A DNA stretch of 55,423 bases from Chloroflexota bacterium (GTDB lineage Bacteria; Chloroflexota; UBA11872; VXNJ01): NCBI GenBank assembly GCA_009840625.1, contig VXNJ01000008.1, positions 1 to 55,423 of the forward strand, written 5' to 3'. Both the position numbers and the translations under genes were made by a program. The notes below the pieces were generated by a model. That model had not been told where the DNA came from. It saw only the letters and a program-made list of their open reading frames with translations, and did no database searches. Positions within the stretch are counted from its first letter, which is position 1. Every line of letters starts with the position of its first letter. Shown here one piece after another: positions 50,533 to 55,423 of the stretch.

Positions 50533-51414
50533 TCAGGCCCGGCCGCGGGCGATCGCGTCGGCGACGCGCGCACCCTGAACCCCGGCCGCGAAATCGTGCA
50601 CCCGCACGATGTCGGCGCCGCCAGCGATGGCAAGCGCGTGGGCGGCCACGGTCCCCGCCACCCGGTCCGGGAAACGGTCGGCGGCGTAGCCGATCACCGA
50701 CTTACGCGAGGCTCCGACCAGAACCGGCAGTTGGAGGCCTTGCCTGATTTCGACCAACCGGGCAAGCAGCTCCAGGTTCTGCTCCGGGCTCTTGCCGAAC
50801 CCGATCCCCGGATCAACGACGATCCGCTGGCGCCCGATTCCGGCCGCGACGGCGGATTCGATCCGGCGGCTCAGATCCTGGATCACGGCCGCCGTGATGT
50901 CTTCGCTATCGACTCCGGCAAAGTGCCGCCCGAACGATGCGTCGCGCACCGAAGTCTGCGCGCGGTGCATCAGAATGACGGGGCAGTCGGTCCGCGCCGC
51001 CAGCTGAGCCATCTGCGGGTCCGCCTGCAGCGCAGATACGTCGTTGATCAGGTCGGCGCCGTGGTCCAGCGCCGCCATGGCAACCTCGGCCTTGTAGGTG
51101 TCGATCGAAACCGGCAGGTCGGTGATCGCGCGGACCCGCTCCAGGGCCGGCAGCAGGAGTTCCAGCTCGCGCTCGGCCGGAACCGGCCGCGAACCCGGAC
51201 GGGTGGATTCGGCGCCGATGTCGAGCAGGTCGCAACCGGCGGCGGCGGCCGAATCGACGCGGCGGGCCAGCGCTTCCAGATCGGTCCCGAGGCCGTCACC
51301 GGAAAATGAGTCAGGCGACAGGTTGAGAATCGCCATAACGTAGGTTCTGTGCCCCCACCGCAGATTGCGTCCGCGCAGTCGCATCGGCGGCCAGTTACGC
51401 GAAACGCCGGTCAC
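50533..51414 (-). CDS. folP: Dihydropteroate synthase
   Basis: FolP condenses p-aminobenzoate with the pterin pyrophosphate in folate synthesis. The protein is a TIM barrel with YVMAILNLSPDSFSGDG, LLDIGAESTRPGS, PVSIDTYKAEVA, LINDVSAL, VILMHR, IVVDPGIGFGKS, PVLVGASRKSVIG and the final VRVHDF. All pterin- and phosphate-site motifs are present. The start is GTG at 51414 or ATG at 51384; the latter gives the more typical N-terminus. The 136-bp gap to murF holds only small imperfect hairpins. Its folate product supports PurN and PurH, though it is not co-transcribed with them. Confidence 0.95.
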   Translation of the reverse strand: MTGVSRNWPPMRLRGRNLRWGHRTYVMAILNLSPDSFSGDGLGTDLEALARRVDSAAAAGCDLLDIGAESTRPGSRPVPAERELELLLPALERVRAITDLPVSIDTYKAEVAMAALDHGADLINDVSALQADPQMAQLAARTDCPVILMHRAQTSVRDASFGRHFAGVDSEDITAAVIQDLSRRIESAVAAGIGRQRIVVDPGIGFGKSPEQNLELLARLVEIRQGLQLPVLVGASRKSVIGYAADRFPDRVAGTVAAHALAIAGGADIVRVHDFAAGVQGARVADAIARGRA

Positions 51415-51440
51415 GCCCGGCGCACCGAGGTGATTGACCC

Positions 51441-52247
51441 GTGAATTTGAGCAGCAGCGACCTCCGGGCCGGCATTGCCGCCGAGCCAGTCGCCGCCGAC
51501 GGCGGCGGTCGCCTGCAACTCCCGGAAGGATGGTCGGCCGGCGAGCTGCACGTCCACACTTCGCACTCCGACGGCACGCGAACCCTGGAACAGATCCTGA
51601 GTCTGGCCGAGCGGTTGGGACTCGATACCGTCGCGGTCACCGACCACGACAAAGTCAACGAGGGCCTGCGGGCGGTCGGCCTGGCTGCGCGATACCGGAC
51701 ATCCGCCGTGGCCGGAACTGAAGTGACCACTCGCACCCAGCACCACGTCCTGGGTCTCTTCGTCGAGCGTCCGGTTCCGCTCTACCGGAGCATGGCCGAC
51801 AGCGTCCGCGCGATCCGCGATCAGGGCGGACTCGCGATCCTGGCCCATCCGTTCATGGCGGTTCCCAACGCCAGTGGCCGGCGACGGATCCTGGGCTGGC
51901 TGGAGCAGACCGATTTCGACGGAATCGAGTTGGAGAACCAGTACCTTTCGCCGGAAAGGCGCGAGCGGTTGCGGGCTTTCTACGACCTCAACCGCGAACG
52001 CCTTGGAGCGGCGATCGGCGGGACCGATGCCCACTTCGGCGATTTGGGCCGCTTTCTGACGCTGTACCCGGGGCGCGGCCCCGAGGACCTCTATCGGGCC
52101 ATCAAGTCGCGTCAGACCGTAGCCGCCCGCAGCGACGTCAGCTATCCGCGTGCCGGGCTGGGCGAACTGGCACTGAACAACTACCGCAGCCTTGCCTGCC
52201 TGAGCGTTTACCGGCTGCGGGCACTCTTGTTGGGGCGTTACGAATAG
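51441..52247 (+). CDS. PHP-domain metal-dependent phosphoesterase
   Basis: The 268-aa protein has the four PHP motifs: GELHVHTSHSDGT, VAVTDHDKV, ILAHPFMAV and GGTDAHFGD. These build a multi-metal site in proteins such as histidinol phosphatase and RNase AM/YciV-type nucleases. The TTRTQHHVLGLF segment, with a Glu and His nearby, completes the ligand set. The specific substrate is unknown. GTG at 51441 lies 26 bp from the divergent folP start, with GAGG about ten bases upstream. Confidence 0.87.
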   Translation: MNLSSSDLRAGIAAEPVAADGGGRLQLPEGWSAGELHVHTSHSDGTRTLEQILSLAERLGLDTVAVTDHDKVNEGLRAVGLAARYRTSAVAGTEVTTRTQHHVLGLFVERPVPLYRSMADSVRAIRDQGGLAILAHPFMAVPNASGRRRILGWLEQTDFDGIELENQYLSPERRERLRAFYDLNRERLGAAIGGTDAHFGDLGRFLTLYPGRGPEDLYRAIKSRQTVAARSDVSYPRAGLGELALNNYRSLACLSVYRLRALLLGRYE

Positions 52248-52274
52248 CGGCCGGGGCAGCGGGCAGTCGCCAGG

Positions 52275-53231
52275 CTATCGCAGCCGATCAACGATGGCGG
52301 AGATGTCCTGGCCAGGCGTGGCCCGCTTGTACATCGAAGTTGTTGTATCTGGTTCGTCCGGCCAGCGCGAGAACATGATGTCGTCGTAGGCCGGTTGTTC
52401 GAGCTGGAAGAAAGTGCCGATTGGGATGCGGTCGCCCCAGGCGAACGAATACTCGAGCGCCTTCTGCTTTTTGGCGACTATCTCGGCCGCGTCGCCAGGA
52501 TCCTGCACTTTGGGTTCATGGCCTTCGGAAGCGACATCGTAAACGCGCGGAACGCGCGGGTCGCGGTCGCGGCCGGAGAACCATTCCATCGTGTTTATGT
52601 CGTTGTACACCGGGCACGGCTGAAGCACGTCGATGTAAGCGGTTCCGCGGTGCGCGATCGCGTCCACCAGAATCTTGGCCAGGCCCCGCGGGTCCATCGC
52701 GTAGGCGCGCGCCACGTACGTGTACCCGGCCGAGAGCGCCAATCCGATCGGATTGATCGCGTCCTGTATCGCCGGCTCGGCCATGCTCTTGGTCTGCTGG
52801 CCCTTGATCTGGGTCGGCGACGCCTGGCCCTTGGTAAGCCCGTAAACGCCGTTGTTGAACACGATGTAAGTGATGTCCAGGTTGCGGCGGCCGGTGTTTA
52901 CGAAATATCCGGCCCCGATGCCATAGCCGTCCCCGTCGCCGCCCATCGCCAGCACGGTGACCTCGCCATTGGCGAGCTTCAGGCCGGTTGCGACCGGCAG
53001 GGCGCGGCCGTGCAGGGTATGAAACCCGTAGGTACTGATGTAGTGGGGAGCCTTGCCGGAGCAGCCGATGCCGGAAACGATAGCGACCATGTGCGGCGGA
53101 ATCTGCAATTGGGCAAGCGCCTGGCGAACCGCGTTGATGATCCCGAAATCTCCGCACCCCGGGCACCAGTCGGGCTGAATGTCGGACGCGTAACTGCGGG
53201 CGGTGAGCTTCTCAACTTGGGCTACCGGCAT
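52275..53231 (-). CDS. korB: 2-oxoacid:ferredoxin oxidoreductase beta subunit
   Basis: The beta subunit binds TPP and a [4Fe-4S] cluster and oxidises 2-oxoglutarate or a related 2-oxoacid with ferredoxin. The 318-aa protein has WCPGCGDFGI, GIGCSGKAPHY and LQPCPVYND, which together supply the four cysteine ligands. The TPP motif is GGDGDGYGIG followed by NNGVYGLTKGQ. It is separated from the larger subunit by 36 bp. The KorA/KorB architecture suggests 2-oxoglutarate, but pyruvate or other 2-oxoacids cannot be excluded. Confidence 0.93.
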   Translation of the reverse strand: MPVAQVEKLTARSYASDIQPDWCPGCGDFGIINAVRQALAQLQIPPHMVAIVSGIGCSGKAPHYISTYGFHTLHGRALPVATGLKLANGEVTVLAMGGDGDGYGIGAGYFVNTGRRNLDITYIVFNNGVYGLTKGQASPTQIKGQQTKSMAEPAIQDAINPIGLALSAGYTYVARAYAMDPRGLAKILVDAIAHRGTAYIDVLQPCPVYNDINTMEWFSGRDRDPRVPRVYDVASEGHEPKVQDPGDAAEIVAKKQKALEYSFAWGDRIPIGTFFQLEQPAYDDIMFSRWPDEPDTTTSMYKRATPGQDISAIVDRLR

Positions 53232-53267
53232 ATGGCTTGGATCCTCCCCGCGGTCGTGATTGTCAGT

Positions 53268-55145
53268 CTATGGATGAGAGAGAACCAGTCGGCCGACGCC
53301 GCCGGCAATATGCCGCTCGACGCCGTGTTCGACTTCGGTCTGCGAGAACGGGCGCCCGTCGTACTTGAGCACCCGGTTTTCGATCGATATCCCGGTTTCG
53401 GCGGCGATAAGTCGGCCAAGCTGGCCGGTGAAGTTGTCTTCCACCAGGATCAGGTTTTTGGCCTCGCCCAGGATCCGGGCCACGCCCTCGGCCGGGAACG
53501 GGCGCAGCATCCGAAGCTGCAGGTAATTGGCCGAGATCCCGCGCCGCCCCAGGGAGGCCAGGGCGTCTTGGATCGCGCCCTTGGTCGAACCCCAGGCGAC
53601 CACCGTGAAATCGGCTTCGGGGTCTCCGTGAAGCTCGTAGCGTAGCCGATCGGGCACCTCGGCGGCGATGGTATCTAGCTTGCGCATGCGCTTTTCCATC
53701 TGCTCCATGCGGTTCTCGATGCTCTCGGAGATCTTGCCGTAGGTGGTGTGTTCATCCGAGGTGGTTACGAATTCCCCGCCCAGCTCGCCCGGCACCGAGC
53801 GTGGCGAAACGCCGGATTCGGTGATTGAGTGGCGTTCGAACTTGCCGTTGCCGTCGAGCGGTTCGTAGCGCGGCCCGGAGCGGGCCTGCAGGTGATCGAC
53901 TCTGAGTCCGTCGACCGACCAGTTGCTGTTGGCCAGATGACGATCCAGCAGCACGACTACCGGCAATTGGTATTCGTCGCCCCAGTTGAAGGCCTCAAAG
54001 GTCAGGTCGAAGCACTCCTGGAGATCGCCGGGGGCGATCACGATGTGGGGGAACTCGCCGTGACCGGGCTGGAGCGCCAGGCGCAAGTCGGTCTGCCCGC
54101 CGCGGGTTGGAAGACCGGTCGAAGGGCCGCCGCGCTGGTAGAGGCACACCACCGGTCCCGGGGTTTCGGTAATCGCCGCCAGTCCCAACCCCTCCAGCAT
54201 CAAAGCGAATCCGGGTCCGGCGGTTGAAGTCGCGGCGCGGGCGCCGCCGAAAGCCGCCCCGACCGCCTGGTTGATGCAGGCGATCTCGTCCTCGGCCTGA
54301 AGCACCACGATCGGAAACTCGGATTGGATTCGCTCCAGAAAGACCGATTCTTCGGTCGCCGGCGCGATCGGGTAGTAAGTCTGGAACGAACACCCGGCGT
54401 GCAGCTTGCCCAGCGCCACCGCCTCGGCCCCTCGCACCAGTGCCCGATGCGGGCGGCCGTTGGCCGGCGCCGGAGTCAGGGTCGGGCCGAACGGTTCCTC
54501 CAGCAGCGAGTGCATGTAGCCGTGGGTTACCTCGATTACCGAGGCATTCAGGTCGACCAGATTGGCGCGACGCTCGCCCAGTCGCTCGCGCAGAATCGCG
54601 ATGATCGGATCGGTGTCGAGCCCGACCAGCGCGAATGAGGCCGCCACCGAGACCATGTTGCGCATGATGTCGTGGCGGCGGGCCTGGAACTGGACTCCGG
54701 CCCGGGCCACGCCCTCGCGCAAGACCTGTTCGTAGGGCAGCGAGTAGATGTGAATGTCGTCGCGACCCAGTTCCTCGGGGTCGATATCCAGCTCCGAGTC
54801 GACGATCAGGCCGCCGCCGGTGGTAATCCGGTGGATGTGCCCGTTATGGGTCTGGTACGGCGCGTCCACGTCGCCGAAGATCGTTTCGCGGTCAAGCGCC
54901 AGCAGCAGGTCCACCGGCTCCACGTGCGAATGGATCTCGTTTTCGGATATCCGGACGCGGAAAAACGAATGCCGCCCCATGATGTTGGAGTGGTATTCGA
55001 TGTTGGCGAATACGTTCAGCCCGAAGCGCAGACAGGCTTTGGCAAAAACCTCGGCTGAAACATTAATGCCGCTTCCCTGGGGACCACCGATCATCCAGGA
55101 CAAGCGGTTCTGAGTAAAACTAGCTCGGCTCACGTTGCCGTTCAC
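53268..55145 (-). CDS. korA: 2-oxoacid:ferredoxin oxidoreductase, fused gamma-alpha subunit
   Basis: The 625-aa protein joins the gamma domain (residues 1-200, WMIGGPQGSGINVSAEVFAKACLRFG) and the alpha domain (from about 235, with ALGKLHAGCSFQTYYPIAPATEE, STAGPGFALMLEGLGLAAITETP and RGGPSTGLPTRGGQTDLRLAL). This two-subunit form is the KorAB type of aerobes and facultative organisms. No ferredoxin-like delta domain is present. GTG at 55145 is used; no strong Shine-Dalgarno site is seen and a second GTG lies four codons later. Confidence 0.93.
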   Translation of the reverse strand: MNGNVSRASFTQNRLSWMIGGPQGSGINVSAEVFAKACLRFGLNVFANIEYHSNIMGRHSFFRVRISENEIHSHVEPVDLLLALDRETIFGDVDAPYQTHNGHIHRITTGGGLIVDSELDIDPEELGRDDIHIYSLPYEQVLREGVARAGVQFQARRHDIMRNMVSVAASFALVGLDTDPIIAILRERLGERRANLVDLNASVIEVTHGYMHSLLEEPFGPTLTPAPANGRPHRALVRGAEAVALGKLHAGCSFQTYYPIAPATEESVFLERIQSEFPIVVLQAEDEIACINQAVGAAFGGARAATSTAGPGFALMLEGLGLAAITETPGPVVCLYQRGGPSTGLPTRGGQTDLRLALQPGHGEFPHIVIAPGDLQECFDLTFEAFNWGDEYQLPVVVLLDRHLANSNWSVDGLRVDHLQARSGPRYEPLDGNGKFERHSITESGVSPRSVPGELGGEFVTTSDEHTTYGKISESIENRMEQMEKRMRKLDTIAAEVPDRLRYELHGDPEADFTVVAWGSTKGAIQDALASLGRRGISANYLQLRMLRPFPAEGVARILGEAKNLILVEDNFTGQLGRLIAAETGISIENRVLKYDGRPFSQTEVEHGVERHIAGGVGRLVLSHP

Positions 55146-55226
55146 TTGGGGAAACTGCGTTGTCTCCCTGTGTATTGGGGGCAGATGCCGCGGTTAATTA
55201 GCACCGGAGCGGGTGTTAAGCAGCAC

Positions 55227-55247
55227 AAATTAAGGTTACTGTAATTT
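55227..55247. promoter_or_regulatory. Operator-like inverted repeat upstream of korA
   Basis: AAATTA and TAATTT, separated by nine bases, form a dyad about 80 bp upstream of korA in unusually A/T-rich sequence. This could be a regulator site for the korAB promoter. No regulator gene is adjacent within the window. Confidence 0.25.
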
Positions 55248-55311
55248 TGCTCAGATGCGCATGCCCGGAACCACACTTGAACCGACCGCACGACCCCGCC
55301 TCGGCCGAAGT

Positions 55312-55327
55312 CCCGCCCCGGGGCGGG
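55312..55327. repeat. Perfect 16-bp GC palindrome
   Basis: CCCGCCCCGGGGCGGG reads the same on both strands. It lies in the non-coding region upstream of korA and is followed on the plus strand by an unbroken run of G. It has no assigned function. Confidence 0.4.
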
Positions 55328-55343
55328 GCCGGGGGGGGAAGGG

Positions 55344-55395
55344 GGCTTTAAAAAATTGAAATAAAGCCACAATGTTTTTTTTACTGTGACTTTTT
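55344..55395. terminator. Two stem-loops with flanking T/A runs at the right end
   Basis: GGCTTTA (55344-55350) pairs perfectly with TAAAGCC (55362-55368) around an 11-base loop. An overlapping imperfect stem (55366-55374 with 55382-55390) is followed by TTTTT on the plus strand and by a T-rich tail on the minus strand. The arrangement looks like a bidirectional intrinsic terminator ending a gene outside the window and isolating korAB from it. Confidence 0.45.
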
Positions 55396-55423
55396 AACAT
55401 AAGACGAGTCCGACGATCTTAAG

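Noticed and set aside
1-55423. tRNA genes, rRNA genes, CRISPR arrays, prophage
   Set aside because: No cloverleaf with TTCGANNC-type arm, no rRNA-like conserved blocks, no regularly spaced repeats and no phage structural genes were seen.

Overview
This is a gene-dense, high-GC bacterial chromosome segment. The gene content (mreBCD with PBP2 and RodA, MraY and MurF) points to a walled rod-shaped cell. A System I cytochrome c maturation cluster (ccm) and a fused gamma-alpha 2-oxoacid:ferredoxin oxidoreductase point to respiratory metabolism. GTG and TTG starts are very common, and genes overlap by 4 bp (ATGA, GTGA, TTGA) almost everywhere. My best guess is a Chloroflexota-type bacterium, but no rRNA or other decisive marker is present, so this placement is tentative. 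I see no rRNA or tRNA genes, CRISPR array, transposase or phage genes.

Layout. 1-3570 (+): the 3' part of a 2-oxoacid dehydrogenase E2 gene, the E3 gene (lpd) and an M24 peptidase. 3642-4357 (-): a Phd/VapC-type toxin-antitoxin pair with operator-like repeats; the PIN toxin lacks an expected acidic residue. 4529-5308 (-): a ThuA-like protein. 5380-14476 (-): a cytochrome c maturation cluster read right to left: Nudix hydrolase, TlpA-like thioredoxin, CopD-like membrane protein, CcmE, a one-chain CcmA-CcmB fusion, CcmC, a short CcmD, CcmF, CcmH, a CcmI-like anchor carrying a beta-propeller, and an anchored secreted protein of unknown function.

14484-23404 (+): a divergent Lon protease, then the rod-shape operon mreB-mreC-mreD-mrdA-rodA and thrB. 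23584-36655 (+): guaA followed by almost the whole de novo purine pathway in one overlapping array, purD-(56-codon ORF)-purB-purC-purS-purQ-purL-purF-purM-purN-purH. Only the AIR carboxylase genes purE and purK are missing. 36657-38051 (+): an amidase. 38052-40487: an island-like stretch holding a GH32-like glycosidase and a decayed copy of the amidase 3' end.

40488-43353 (-): the tRNA t6A genes tsaE, tsaB, rimI and tsaD. 43393-50396 (+): a peptidoglycan precursor locus with mraY, an APH-fold protein lacking its catalytic Asp, a MurF-alanine racemase fusion, a TIM-barrel protein and a second, canonical murF. Then folP (-), a PHP phosphoesterase (+) and korB/korA (-) with an AT-rich upstream region at the right end.

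The most distinctive parts are the peptidoglycan locus with two MurF modules and a probable pseudokinase, the rearranged ccm cluster (CcmAB fusion, propeller-bearing CcmI-like protein), the degenerate amidase copy beside a GH32-like gene, and the small ORF tiled exactly between purD and purB.
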